From: Arthrinium phaeospermum
Lineage: Eukaryota > Ascomycota > Sordariomycetes > Amphisphaeriales > Apiosporaceae
Assembly: GCA_006503535.1 (NCBI GenBank)
Contig: QYRS01000012.1
Location: forward strand, 1,054,001 to 1,118,000
Length of the DNA: 64,000 bases
Direction of reading: 5' to 3'
Below are positions 35,432 through 45,840 of the stretch, in pieces (the first letter of the stretch is position 1; every line of letters starts with the position of its first letter). The notes beneath the pieces were generated by a model that was not told the DNA's origin, searched no databases, and saw only the letters and a program-made list of their open reading frames with translations. The translations under genes were made by a program, and so were the position numbers.

Positions 35432-36802
35432 ATGAACAATATGCGAGAACAGGCCCCAGTGCGACCCCTGTTGCGGAAGTCGCGGACGGGCTGCAGCACG
35501 TGCCGCCAGCGACGTGTCAAGGTACACACACACACACACATGCAGCCTGCCCTCCTCCTCCTTTTTCTGGGCAGATCACTAACTCCGAATCGCCAGTGTG
35601 ACGAAGTCCGCCCGGTGTGCGGGAACTGCGCGAAGCGATTTGTAACCCACAATCCTTGCGAGTATGGCGCATGCCTGTCCCGTCACTCGACTCGTCAGAA
35701 AGACAACCCGCAGACGGCAGTAGATGCTGTAAGTTCGCCCAAGCATGCGACAGACACTCGTCTTTCGAGATGCCCCACACTCAACCCCAGCTCGATCGAC
35801 AATGGCAGCCGGTGGCGCATGCTGGAGCTCCGCCTGATGCATCATTACACGACCGTCGTGTGTCACACGATGCCCGACTGCAACGGGCGGCCGGCCCGCT
35901 ACATGTGGGAGCAGACCATCCCCCAGTACGCCTTCACCTCCGAGGTCGTCTTGAACCCGATGCTGTCCGTGGCCGCGCTGCACATGAAGTGCCATTCCGC
36001 CCGAGACAGCCAGCTATCTCTGGCTATCACGCGCTACCTGGACCGGAGTCTCGTGTACCATCGACAGGCTGTCAAGCATATCGATACCGACATAGCGGAG
36101 CCGATTTGGCTGTCGGCCGTCGTGCTTTCTAACCTCTACTGGCTCATTTCTCATCACGCCCGGCCCAACGAGAAGTACGAGTTACCCCTGGAGGCCTGGG
36201 ACATGGTGGGAGGCGTCAGCCGACTGTACGCCCACCGCCTCGAGCTCCTGACGAAGCTAGGATATGGATGGTTCGGCTACGATATTGTGCCCTTGACCTT
36301 GCAGGATGAAGATCTCGGCCCAGAGCGTCGGGCGGCCTTGCAAGCACTGGACGAGGAAATGAGCACGCTCTTGAGCCGCTTCGACGTCACCACCGCCGAC
36401 CCGGCCACTTCGCAGGCGGCTACGAAGCAGAAGATGTACGCCGACGCCAAGGCCTACGTGCTGCTCTACTACCGCGCCTACTTCTCCGGGTCCGAGGCCA
36501 AGACGCTGCGGCGCTATATCGGCACCATGGCCCTGATGCTCGGTCCGGAGTACCAGCAGAGGCTGCGGGATCACGACCCGCTGGCTATGGCGCTCTATGC
36601 CCGGATGCTGGTGCTGATCAAGCTGTTGGACTTTGCTTGGTGGATGAATGGGAACGGGGAGTACGAGGTCATGGAGCGGGACGTGTACGGGATGGAGCAG
36701 CTGATGCCCGTCCATCTGCGTTGGTGCATGGATTGGCCATTGAAGGTGTTAGCCGGCGAGATCAGTCTACCGCCACCGACCAAATCGGTTGCCGAGTTAT
36801 GA
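35432..36802 (+). CDS. Zn2Cys6 fungal transcription factor
   Basis: Start ATG 35432. After removal of intron 35522-35596 the binuclear zinc cluster reads CSTCRQRRVKCDEVRPVC, then GNCAKR and a final Cys in HNPCEYG, giving all six Cys. A basic linker and Ser-rich region follow, then a fungal-specific regulatory domain with PMLSVAALHMKCHSA-type helices. 432 codons spliced (431 aa), intact; short for the class and similar to sterol-uptake-control-like factors. The intron is 75 nt with no in-frame stop, so an unspliced message stays open but breaks the zinc cluster. Nuclear; likely controls the divergent SDR and perhaps itself. Confidence 0.92.
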   Translation: MNNMREQAPVRPLLRKSRTGCSTCRQRRVKVHTHTHMQPALLLLFLGRSLTPNRQCDEVRPVCGNCAKRFVTHNPCEYGACLSRHSTRQKDNPQTAVDAVSSPKHATDTRLSRCPTLNPSSIDNGSRWRMLELRLMHHYTTVVCHTMPDCNGRPARYMWEQTIPQYAFTSEVVLNPMLSVAALHMKCHSARDSQLSLAITRYLDRSLVYHRQAVKHIDTDIAEPIWLSAVVLSNLYWLISHHARPNEKYELPLEAWDMVGGVSRLYAHRLELLTKLGYGWFGYDIVPLTLQDEDLGPERRAALQALDEEMSTLLSRFDVTTADPATSQAATKQKMYADAKAYVLLYYRAYFSGSEAKTLRRYIGTMALMLGPEYQQRLRDHDPLAMALYARMLVLIKLLDFAWWMNGNGEYEVMERDVYGMEQLMPVHLRWCMDWPLKVLAGEISLPPPTKSVAEL

Positions 36803-37041
36803 GAGGGTTGGGTTCCTTGGCTCTCTGAGATTTTCTCTTCCTGTTGTGCAATGAGATACCGGAGCTATTTGGAAGTTGGGCAAGGGGTTAAGGGGTCAAG
36901 GACTGGTTAGAACAATTGCGGGAGTTTCGAGGAGAATTTGTTCTATCAAAACTGTACAAGAGTAGGGGGTATCATAGTGCTAAATAGTACATGGCAACGG
37001 TTCTGTTCTTCTTCACCGCTACCCACTTTGCCTTCTCACAC

Positions 37042-37509
37042 TCACAATCCTTTCCATCGACGTCGTCCGTGTTCGTGTCTGTCTAAATCCAACAGCCGCT
37101 GAACCGGATCAACCCGGAGGATTCCCACGCCGACTTCACGAAACACCCGGTCGCTCCTTCCCTTTCTGGTCCCACAGAGCCCGCAAATCTCCCGACTGCC
37201 GCTGCCTTGCCCGTCTATCCACTCCGGCACAGCATGTCGCGCTGTAAGTGGAGCGGCCGAGGCGGCTTTCCCCGGGCCCGAAGAAGACGGCGGCGGGGCT
37301 CCGACGAGGATCATCTCGGCGGGTCCCAGCATCCGCTTTTCGATGAGGTTGGGCCCGCCCCCCTTGGCCTTAACCAGGGCTTCGCCGGCCGCGAGGGCCG
37401 CGCGCGGGATCCAGCGGGTGGTGATGGGCAGGGCGGCCTCGATGTTGCGGGTCTTGGCGGTCTTGAGCAGCTCGGCGGCGAGGTCTTGGGGGGCTTGGAA
37501 GGGGCTCAT
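37042..37509 (-). CDS. Hypothetical protein, unrecognised
   Basis: Open frame from ATG 37509 (MSPFQAPQDLAAELL) to 37042, about 155 codons. The N-terminal half looks coding: a helical, Ala/Leu-rich region (TAKTRNIEAALPITTRW, ALAAGEALVKAKGGG) and GPAEMILVGAPPPSSSG. The second half is basic and low in hydrophobics, so an intron or a shorter end is possible. No domain recognised. It lies between the Zn2Cys6 gene and an F-box-like gene. Confidence 0.4.
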   Translation of the reverse strand: MSPFQAPQDLAAELLKTAKTRNIEAALPITTRWIPRAALAAGEALVKAKGGGPNLIEKRMLGPAEMILVGAPPPSSSGPGKAASAAPLTARHAVPEWIDGQGSGSREICGLCGTRKGRSDRVFREVGVGILRVDPVQRLLDLDRHEHGRRRWKGL

Positions 37510-37989
37510 GGTTATTTCGTACAAGAAGTGAGGTAATTACAAATTGGACAGCCTCACACAGGACCCAGTTGAGTCGGGGAACTGGATGGCGTGGTGGTGG
37601 GTTAATATCTAGTTTCTCTGGGACGGGTTTCTTCAGGGCTGATGAGGTTTGGGGGGTGGATGAGTCATCCCCTGCGACTGCGGCTGAACGGCTAGCCACA
37701 GTAGCGCGGGGGGTTCAGACGAACTTTCGCTGCAGTCAGGGGGCGACGGAGGGTTTGGAGGGTGCAAATGAGGTCACATTCGTGAAGTCAATTGCGTTAA
37801 TACGCCTTGGATACACCACTTTGCGAGTCTTTTAGAAGCCTTGATATGAATCGAACATATAATACGTATATCGGTTTGTTCATGAGGCTCGACGGTGAAA
37901 TATTGTTTTCGTCGGTCGTTGATAACTGTAGACTTGAGATAAAGGTGTGTAACGGTTCATTCCAGATTCTCGTGACTTGTGGCCTGAAA
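37510..37989. other. Intergenic, no gene seen
   Basis: Spacer between two minus-strand genes. An overlapping minus-strand frame (37370-37699) reads Arg/Pro-rich past 37510 and looks like a shadow. Confidence 0.45.
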
Positions 37990-39120
37990 TTATGCCCCTG
38001 AACCTTCACTAGCCTCCTGAGGGCTTTTCTCATCCTCTTGTGCCCTGGCATCCCAACGACGCTTCACCGCGCCGGGGCGATGGTCGGTGTTGAAATGCGA
38101 CCGGCGAGTGTCATACAACGATGGCGAAGCTTTGGCGAAACATCGCCACATCCAGTTGGACGAGGTCCGGCATGCCCCCAGCTGATGGTAGGTGACAATT
38201 TCCATGGTGTAAAGGGCCGGTTGCGCGATGCGGCTGAGTCCCGAGTGCTGGGTGATTTCCCTGCGAGGTGGGCGAACGCAGGTCAGCGCAAAGGTGTAGT
38301 CGGTCAGGCATATGCGGCAAGACCCGGTAGCATTCCATGGCGTCTTTGGACGCCGAGGTTCAGGCTTCTGGACCAGCTCGAGCTCGGGCAGGCGCTGGGC
38401 AGGGTGGGGGCTATACAGGGGGGGCGGGGTGGACTGGAGGTGTTGGCAAAAGCGCAGGCGTGTCCTGTCCTGGTGGGTCTGGAAATAGACGTAGTCGATA
38501 GACCCCGTGAGGGTGCGTGTGTACCGGGCCGACAGGAAGAGCTGGCCGTCCAGGATCGCCATGGTCGCTTCGGCCTGCCAATTACCGACCGTCCCCGGTT
38601 CCATGATGGAGGTCGGCAACCCCCGGCCCGGGCCGTAGAGGTGCGCGTTCATGACGAGCTGGAAATGGTAAAAGGCGAATTTCCACGCCCCGAATTCGAC
38701 GTCGGGGTGTTGGCACCGCCGGGGGACGGCCGGGGGCCGGTCGTAGCAGTGGAGATACGTGCACGAACAGCAGTAGTAGTAACGGCCGCCAAGGTGTTTT
38801 TCGAACTGTCGACGGATACTCATGAGTACATGCTTGGGCAGGTCCTGGGGCTCAAAAACACCCAGGGCGACCTTGCAAGTCAGGCTCAGTGTGGCGCGTG
38901 ATTCGGGCGGTAGGTGATCCCTGATTGATTTCAAAACGTCAAGTGGTAGGTGCATGAATGAGGAGTTGCCTTGCTGGTCTACCCTCTTCCATGGCTCACG
39001 AGGCCTCTGTGGCTGGCTTGGATAAATCTTCATGAACTCTCCCATTGTGTTCTTTTCTGACGGAGTGACTCGAGTGGTGTATGTGAGGAACGTTGGTGGG
39101 AAAGGGAAATGCTCGTTCAT
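37990..39120 (-). CDS. F-box-like domain protein
   Basis: Single-exon 376-aa frame from ATG 39120; ATG 39045 (MGEFMKIYPSQ) is an equally plausible start. The F-box-like element is FMHLPLDVLKSIRDHLPPES followed by RATLSLTCKVAL, as in fungal F-box proteins. A Cys cluster (YYYCCSCTYLHCYDRP, then RRCQHPD) follows, typical of this family and possibly metal-binding. The C-terminus is basic then acidic. Substrate-adaptor function in an SCF ligase is inferred from the F-box only; the target is unknown. Intact frame. Confidence 0.75.
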   Translation of the reverse strand: MNEHFPFPPTFLTYTTRVTPSEKNTMGEFMKIYPSQPQRPREPWKRVDQQGNSSFMHLPLDVLKSIRDHLPPESRATLSLTCKVALGVFEPQDLPKHVLMSIRRQFEKHLGGRYYYCCSCTYLHCYDRPPAVPRRCQHPDVEFGAWKFAFYHFQLVMNAHLYGPGRGLPTSIMEPGTVGNWQAEATMAILDGQLFLSARYTRTLTGSIDYVYFQTHQDRTRLRFCQHLQSTPPPLYSPHPAQRLPELELVQKPEPRRPKTPWNATGSCRICLTDYTFALTCVRPPRREITQHSGLSRIAQPALYTMEIVTYHQLGACRTSSNWMWRCFAKASPSLYDTRRSHFNTDHRPGAVKRRWDARAQEDEKSPQEASEGSGA

Positions 39121-39938
39121 CAGAACGGTTCAAAGCTAGAATATAAAATTTTAGATCAACTCAAGGCTCGCCTGCACATTGGATTTTACTGGCTCAAATT
39201 AGGTTTGGACTGGGGATGGAAGCAACAAACTGTCAAATACCCAAGTAGATTGCCATGCAACTTGGACGCGATCAATTATGATGTAGTTGTTTTCAGCTAT
39301 GCCATGCAATTGTATTGGTGACATAAATACTGGCGAATGGCTGCCACACAATATCCTATTGGGTACATTCTAGTGGTTATGGATATCAACGTATGCTTTA
39401 CGAAGTTGGTATAGATGATACTCTCTGCTATACAGACACATCGCTTGGATCTAGAACAACTGGCAAAGCGGCGCCCAGGGGAAACTATATGAACCCCATA
39501 AGACCTGGAAGAAGAGTCGGACTACATATGAGTCGTTGGACTTCCAACTCGTAGCCCCTATTATCATATAATAAAACGTATGTACAACACATGTCCACTA
39601 TGCTTGCTACAGAGTCAGAGCAGCACAGTTTTACGCACGTGTTTCGAGTCACATTAGCTGCTGAATCATGACCTTTGATATAAATAAAATATTCGAACTT
39701 CCACAGCACCTGGCTGGTTTACTCCCTTGATTCGATATTATTGATACAGCCCACCTCTGAGACTTGAACCACGAAAAGAACATCACAAACATCAATCTCT
39801 CAACAGAATCCAGGGGCAACCTACAGACACTACAGTTCCCACTGACTATCCAGTCTTGATCAAACGTAAGAGTACCTACATAGCCATAAAATGCAACGCA
39901 TTCCATATCGCGAGTGGTATTAACATATCACTATAGCC
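39121..39938. other. Intergenic, AT-rich, no gene seen
   Basis: AT-rich spacer upstream of the LysM gene. I searched it for a signal-peptide exon that could be spliced to the LysM gene and did not find a convincing one. Confidence 0.45.
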
Positions 39939-40892
39939 ATGAATCTGTCAGGGATAAGGCGTCCTATTTTGACTGACAGCGACCACTCATCAACAGTCAC
40001 TTCGGTTACAATGACGTCGTACACGGCCCTCGAGGTACATCCCATCGTGTCCAACGCCACCACAGACCCATCGGTGACAAGCATTTCAAGCTTGAGCAGC
40101 GGGTCCAACGAGTCGACTATAGGTATGAAAAACATCATTCAGCAAACCCTTTCAATAGACCTAAAAGTAGACTGACTAACTATGGCCTCGTATACAGCCA
40201 TGAGCACCGTCGTTCCTCAACCCGACATCCCCACCCCGACGGCTGCCTGCGAGGCCGATTCTTCGTACACCATCAAGAAAGGAGACACGTGCTATGCCGT
40301 CGCCCGAGCGTACGGCCTGACCCCGGCCGACATCCTGCAGGCTAACCCCCAGATGAGCGGCAGCTGCGACTTGGTCTATATCGACCAGGTGATCTGCCTA
40401 CCAACAACTCCCGCTTCAACAAGCGATCAGTCGACAGCCACTTCGGATCAGCCCACCACCACTACCGGTTCGACAGCTGGAGGAAGCGGCGGTAACTCTT
40501 CGTCAAGTACGAGCACTCCCGCCGACGACAACGGTTGCAGCCTCAGGCACACCGTCGTGGCCGGCGACACCTGCTACGCCACCTGGCATAAGTACTCCCT
40601 CTCCCAGGAGACCTTCATGGCCCTGAACCCGCACCTCTCCATCCGGCCCGACGGGCACTGCGCCATGGCCGTCGGCGATGTGGTCTGCGTGGCCGGAAGC
40701 AGCAGCGGGGGCGGCGGCGGCTCTTCGCACCCCAAAGACCCCTCGGACCAGTTCCCCAAGAAGATGAGCGTGCTGTCCGTCATCCCCGTTAGTGACAATG
40801 CCGAAAATCATCCCGCTACTTGGGCGGCGTCGAAGAGGTGGCTGCCTGTTACGTTTCAGACGTCCACGGTTCGGCAGACGGGGGATGAGTAG
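39939..40892 (+). CDS. LysM-domain protein with two LysM modules
   Basis: Two fungal LysM modules that bind chitin-type glycans: SYTIKKGDTCYAVARAYGL, ending in QVICLP, and RHTVVAGDTCYATWHKYSL, ending in DVVCVAG. A Ser/Thr/Gly linker separates them and a Gly/Ser-rich tail follows. Intron 40123-40197 (GTATGA, branch GACTAAC, CAG) joins a Thr/Ser-rich first exon (ATG 39939, or 40011) to the LysM exon; 293 codons from 39939. No signal peptide is visible in the first exon, unlike secreted LysM effectors, so either the true 5' exon is missing from this model or the protein is not classically secreted. Candidate roles are chitin binding in immunity evasion or wall biology. Confidence 0.8.
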
Positions 40893-41619
40893 ATTTTCGG
40901 GGGCCTTAGGGGATCATTCAACGGTAGTTGGCATGTATTTGATAATATGATGCTCGCGGCACGATAAAGTATATTGGTAGTGCTGTCTAGCGATTATGTG
41001 GCTAGCAATGCAATCACCAGTGATACTTAGCTGGCTACCTCCTAAGTATTCAAAGCTTTATGCATCCATATCGCTTCTTTCGATACCGACGTAGTGTGAT
41101 AACAGTGATTAACAACAACAAGATGATCCATAATGTGGACTTGGTCTCGATGGCATCAGCATGGCCAACACACAGCTGCGCAACGCTGACGAACTCGCAT
41201 ATACCCTTGTATTCTTTAAGGCCGGGGGGATGCAAAGCCATATGGACATTGACAGAGGCTCGTTTTGAAGACTTTAATAAACCACTAATGACAACAGGCA
41301 GGTTGTGGGTATATTATGACCTCCACTGGCATGTAGTTCTAGCGACGAATGATGTTGTTTCCCAGTACCCAGGGTGCTCCGGCTCTGCATCATCTCGGAG
41401 TCGACGTGAGGAAGCAACCAAGCAATAGACAATTTAGACCCTGTAGAGTAGTAGCCTCTGTGCCGCCGCCGTCGTCGTCGTACGCCCCCTTCAGTTCCCT
41501 CCAATACCCTGATACCTCAACCTTTCCATCATGTCTTCATGCCTCTTTTGCGTTTCTTTCCTGCCTGGAAAACCCGCTCCCTCCCTCCCTCCCTCCTGGG
41601 ACTCCTAGGCTCCGCCTCA
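40893..41619. other. Intergenic, no gene seen
   Basis: Joint 3' region of the convergent LysM and small GPI-type genes. Short frames only. Confidence 0.45.
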
Positions 41620-41877
41620 TCAGTTCACCATAGCAGCAGCCACAGCAGCCCCAGCGACGCCCAGCACGGCGTGCACGCCCATCATGTCGGCCATGGGGGT
41701 GGCGCCGGCGGTGACGGCGGCCGGGGTCGAGCTGGCGGTCCACGGAATCGTCTTGGTGACGGTGAAGGTCGAGCAGCTGGTGCTCGTGGTGGTGCTCACG
41801 GGGTCGGCGGCCGTGGCGGAAAGGGAGGTCAGGGCAAGGAGAAGGGCAGTGAGGAACTTGGCGACGAGGGGGGCCAT
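41620..41877 (-). CDS. Tiny secreted GPI-type protein
   Basis: 85-aa protein. Start chosen at ATG 41877 (MAPLVAKFLTALLLALTS), giving a clear signal peptide ending near TAADP; the longer upstream frame would bury it. The mature part is Thr/Ser-rich with one Cys (STTTSTSCSTFTVTKTIPW), followed by TPAAVTAGATP and a hydrophobic C-terminus (VHAVLGVAGAAVAAAMV), as expected for a GPI attachment signal. The T(F/T)TVT-type motif is common in small wall proteins of ascomycetes. Probably anchored in the membrane or wall. Intact, no intron. Confidence 0.75.
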   Translation of the reverse strand: MAPLVAKFLTALLLALTSLSATAADPVSTTTSTSCSTFTVTKTIPWTASSTPAAVTAGATPMADMMGVHAVLGVAGAAVAAAMVN

Positions 41878-42573
41878 TTTGTCGAAAGAGTTCCGGGTAT
41901 TGTTGCTTTGAGGGGGTGGTAGTAGTTGCGTGTGCCTGTGTGGTGTTGGTGGTTGTTGATTTGCGATTTTCTTTTCCTTTTGACGATGGCGCAGCTTATT
42001 TAGTGGTGCAGCAGAGTTGCTTCGGTCAAAGTTAAGGATTGCAGGGGAGAGAAAAAAGCATTGAGAACAAGGGCGATCTGGACTCTGGGTTTTAAATCTA
42101 TGGACAGTCAAGTTACGGTTACTCTTGTGCATGTACGAGGCCTACGTATGATTGAAACGGTGCAATTTGGATGACGGTTGTCCAGAGGTGACATAAACCT
42201 CGTTTCCCATGGCACGAGTAGCACCAATACGTGTCACGCACTGCTCGGTGCCTTTCCGCATCACACAACCAAAGACAGAGTTGAATGGTACAATCTACAA
42301 AAGACGAACGAGCCCGGTATCACTAGGAACACTTGTACATCATCACATCGATTTGGTCTCGGCATAGACGCGTGCAGGTAGCGAGTTGTTTATGTCCCAC
42401 TGGCAATTTGATTTGACCGCTACATTCGAATACCCAGAGGGCACCCAAACGTACCGAGAAAACGACGTGCTCATATGTAAGCTATCTATGTACAGACTTG
42501 GTATAACTCCATATATGAGTACTAGCAACTCTCCGACGGCTGAGCCAGTGGGACCTGTGCTTTAGAAGCAGCT
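41878..42573. other. Intergenic, no gene seen
   Basis: Promoter of the small GPI-type gene and 3' region of the repeat peptide gene. Nothing else seen. Confidence 0.45.
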
Positions 42574-43087
42574 CTAGTCGTCAGGCTCGCTCTGGATCTC
42601 AAAGTCGTCCTCGGCAAACTTGCGCTTCCTGCCCATGTTGTCAGTCGCACTGCACGCGTCAAGTAAACGGTGGGTACCGGGTGACTCACTTCTTGTCGGG
42701 CTCGGGGGAGATATCGAAGTCGTCCTCGGCGAAGTCTCGCTTCCTATTTTCAAACGTTAGCCTAAGAGTGCCGAAGTAGGCGTCGGGGCGACGACAAGGA
42801 CAGGAACGCACTTCTTGTCTGGCTCGGCCTTGATCTCAAAATCATCCTCGGCAAAGTCGCGCTTGCTATATTATCCCACCATTGGTTAGCACCATGTAGA
42901 CTCATTCGATAGGAGTATATAGATAGAGATGTAAGACATACACGAAGTCGGCCTCTTCCTTGATCTCAAAATCATCGTTGGCAAACTCGACTCGCTTGGC
43001 GAGGGCAGAGTCGGAAGCTGGGGCGGGCACGGCAGGGAGGGCAGCCACGGCGGCGATGAGGGAAGTGACGAAGAGTGTAACACGCAT
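42574..43087 (-). CDS. Kex2-processed repeat peptide precursor, one repeat per exon
   Basis: Start ATG 43087. Exons: 43087-42942, 42865-42812, 42743-42690 and 42628-42574; 103 codons exactly. The signal peptide MRVTLFVTSLIAAVAA and a short Pro/Ala spacer lead to AKR, then four acidic repeats, each preceded by a dibasic KR: VEFANDDFEI, DFAEDDFEI, DFAEDDFDI and KFAEDDFEI, each followed by a variable E(P/A)D tail. The two middle exons are exactly 54 nt and phase 2-2, so one exon equals one 18-residue repeat. Introns have CTAAC/CTGAC branches. The architecture matches fungal Kex2-processed repeat proteins, which include pheromone and dikaritin-type RiPP precursors. I see no UstYa/DUF3328 oxidase in this window. 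Product and role unknown. Confidence 0.88.
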
Positions 43088-44739
43088 CGTGGCGGTGTGG
43101 GAAATCGACAGATCAACTGACAAAAATGAGAGTGTATGGAAGCAAAAGACAAGCACAGCTTGTGGAGAACTGAAGAAGCACGATTTTGTGTGACTGGCAC
43201 AAGATGGGAAGTGTGACTGATGGGTTAGTATGGAAGAATCGAGCAGGAGAACGACGGTCTGGTTGGGAGAGACCTCGCGTCTTTAAGCATAACACGTGGG
43301 AGTGGAAGCCAGCGAGGATGTCAGATGCTGATTCTTAGACTACGTAATATCAGGCCTGGATCGGGTCTTCATCTACGCATATCTTCCAGAGTCCAGACGT
43401 AGCCAATGCTCCCCATTTCGCTGCGTTCGCATCGAATGCCGTCGTAGGAAAGTTCAAAGTGGCGATGGGCTTGATACAAAGGAGAAACCCGAGCCGGGAG
43501 GCCAAAGCATGGGAATGATCCAGATGCATATGTCCGATCTGGTCGGAAGACGTGGGCTTCATGGTACCCATCCTGTGTAGTCCATGTCTTGCCGCCATGA
43601 AAGCTCAGACTTCGCGACGAGCCAATGTGCCGCTGGGTAAGCTCGATGTTGTTGTTTGATATGGATCTGAGGTTAAGCATGTCGAACCGAGTTGAAACGG
43701 CCCAGCTGCGTTCGCTGCCAAGGACCTAAAACAGCCCCCCAAGTTCGGCAATGGGCAACGGTGGGCCCCCCCCTCGAACACCCGCAAGGATGGGCTCGAT
43801 AGACACGCACGTCTGCACATTGTTCCTGGCCATTGTTTCACCTTGCCGTTCGAACGGCAGCTTTGTTCGGACGAGCTGCGAATCTCGGAGACTCGGGCAC
43901 GATCGCTGGAAGGGATTGATGCGGGGAGCTCATCGAAGAGGTACCTTGTGTATTTCTGGAAGGCGCGGGCGCCTTACTGTAGACGGGGAAAAGATCCCAG
44001 TGCCAGGCCAACAGCTTAAGGTCAGGTGTCTTGGTGACAGCTTGTACAGCTGATGGGGCATGTAAGGCGTAGCACAGGAGGCAGAGCCACAACTGATTGC
44101 CTCAAGGCACGGCTTATACTTCTCTTTATTTCTAGTAGCTTGCTACCTAATTGTCAAAAGGAGCACTCAGCAAGTTGTCTTGGCAAGAGTCGACGGGGGA
44201 TCGTTTAGCCATTTGATATATTCAAGATTGAAGCCCTGAACTATGGTCAATGCAGCAGGTGTTGTTGTTCCAGTGCCAGCCAGCCCCAGCCAGCCAATGG
44301 CGTCCATTCCCCGCCATCCCCTTATCGCGTGCCTGCTGCCTGCCCCTCCACTTATCATGTATCATATGGTGGGGCTGACTCAACTGACGCAGCCCACGGG
44401 GTGCACCTTCACCAGCCTTACTCACCGGGCAGACAGACAATTCATGCGAGCTGCTGAGGTGAAAATCATCATCAATCCATTTCCACTGTGAAAAGACCTT
44501 GTTGCGTCGCATTTATAGAGAGTAATCACTACTAGCTGTGCAGCGGCTGCTATTACACACTCGCTTCCTATGATCCACCTAGCTTCACCCTGAACTCACA
44601 CTATCGAGCTGTTGCTTGCTTGCTGGAGCAGTACCCAAGTCAAGAACAACAACATCAACATCAACCATAAGCAACGAGACCAAGCAACAAAACTCGAGTC
44701 AGTCAGCAACGCACCAAGCAAAGAAATCAGACTAGAGAA
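43088..44739. other. Gene-poor region
   Basis: About 1.65 kb divergent upstream region of the repeat peptide and SGNH hydrolase genes. A minus-strand frame at 43369-43680 (103 codons) has a protein-like feel but no motif or splice support. No other feature seen. Confidence 0.45.
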
Positions 44740-45649
44740 ATGATGGCCACCACACAGAAACCGCCCAAAAAGGCGCCGCTCCGGATCCTGTGCCTGGGCG
44801 ACTCGCTGACGGCCGGGTACCCGGAGTCGCACCCGTACGGGGGCAAGCTCGAGGAAGTGCTCGAGGCGGCGGACCCGCGCCTGGACATCCACGTCGACGT
44901 CGACGGGGTCCCCGGCGACCAGGTGGCCCACGGGACTTTCCTGCGCCGCATGCGAAACCGGTGGGCCGAAGACGAGTACGACTGGACCATTGTGCTCGGC
45001 GGTACTAAGTAAGTGCATTCGTTCATTACCTCCGCTATGAACATCGGACCATTCACTCAATATGGAAACGGGGTGAGAACGAAGTTGACAGGATGGATTT
45101 GGCAGTGATTTGGGATGGGGCCTGCCGGAAACCACCATCTTTGAGGGTCTCCAGAAATGCTACAACATTCCGCTATCGAAAGGGGGCAAGGTGCTGGCCC
45201 TGACGATCCCCGAGTGTGAGGGCGGAAGCTCCGCGAGCAATAGCAAACGGACCTTGGTCAACACAGCCATCAAGTCACATAAGCAACGGAATTTGTAAGT
45301 TCTCGCAGTCCAAAGTAATACCCTATTCTGACACCAAGGCAGCTACACATTTGACCTTTTCGAGGCTCTGCCCTATCACGCCATGGATCCGAAGGAGAGA
45401 GGCAGCATATGGGAGTACGATGGCCTCCACTTGAGGGCAGCAGGCTATGATCGCATGGGCGAGAAGATCGCCGAGGCCTTGCTCAAGATCATCCAGCTCG
45501 AGGAGGCTCAAAACACCGAGATCAGCAGTATCGTCACGGACGCCCGGCAACGCAGGATGATCGAGGACATGATCTTCGAGGAGGAAAGAGGAGACCCCAA
45601 GTTGCTCAGCCAGGGTTACATCGTGGTGCGGAAAGCCGATCTAGATTAA
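44740..45649 (+). CDS. SGNH/GDSL-type esterase/hydrolase
   Basis: SGNH-fold hydrolase. Exons: 44740-45008, 45106-45294 and 45343-45649 (255 codons, intact). Block I is LCLGDSLTAGYPES (nucleophile Ser); block III, rebuilt across intron 1, is LGGTNDLGWG (oxyanion Asn); block V is WEYDGLHLRAAGYDRMG (catalytic Asp and His). No signal peptide, so intracellular. Two adjacent ATGs (44740 and 44743) are equally likely. Substrate probably a small ester; not determinable. The last third is Glu-rich and helical. Convergent with CSN4, 191 bp apart. Confidence 0.88.
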
Positions 45650-45840
45650 ACTAATTTCTGATTCTATAGCGTAGAAGCAGAGGGGGTCTATTGCGTCTTG
45701 GCGGATCCCTGAAGTCCACGGAGTAATGGAGTTTTATCTTTGGGCTCTCTTTGGTAGAGTCTCCTTGAGCCACCTATTCGTACGCCTGTAACGCCTTTAT
45801 ATCCAGTCCTCATGATCATTATCTCATCACCTCGCTAGTA

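Noticed and set aside
43369..43680. 103-codon minus-strand frame with protein-like composition
   Set aside because: No ATG context, domain or intron evidence, and an overlapping frame of similar length competes with it.
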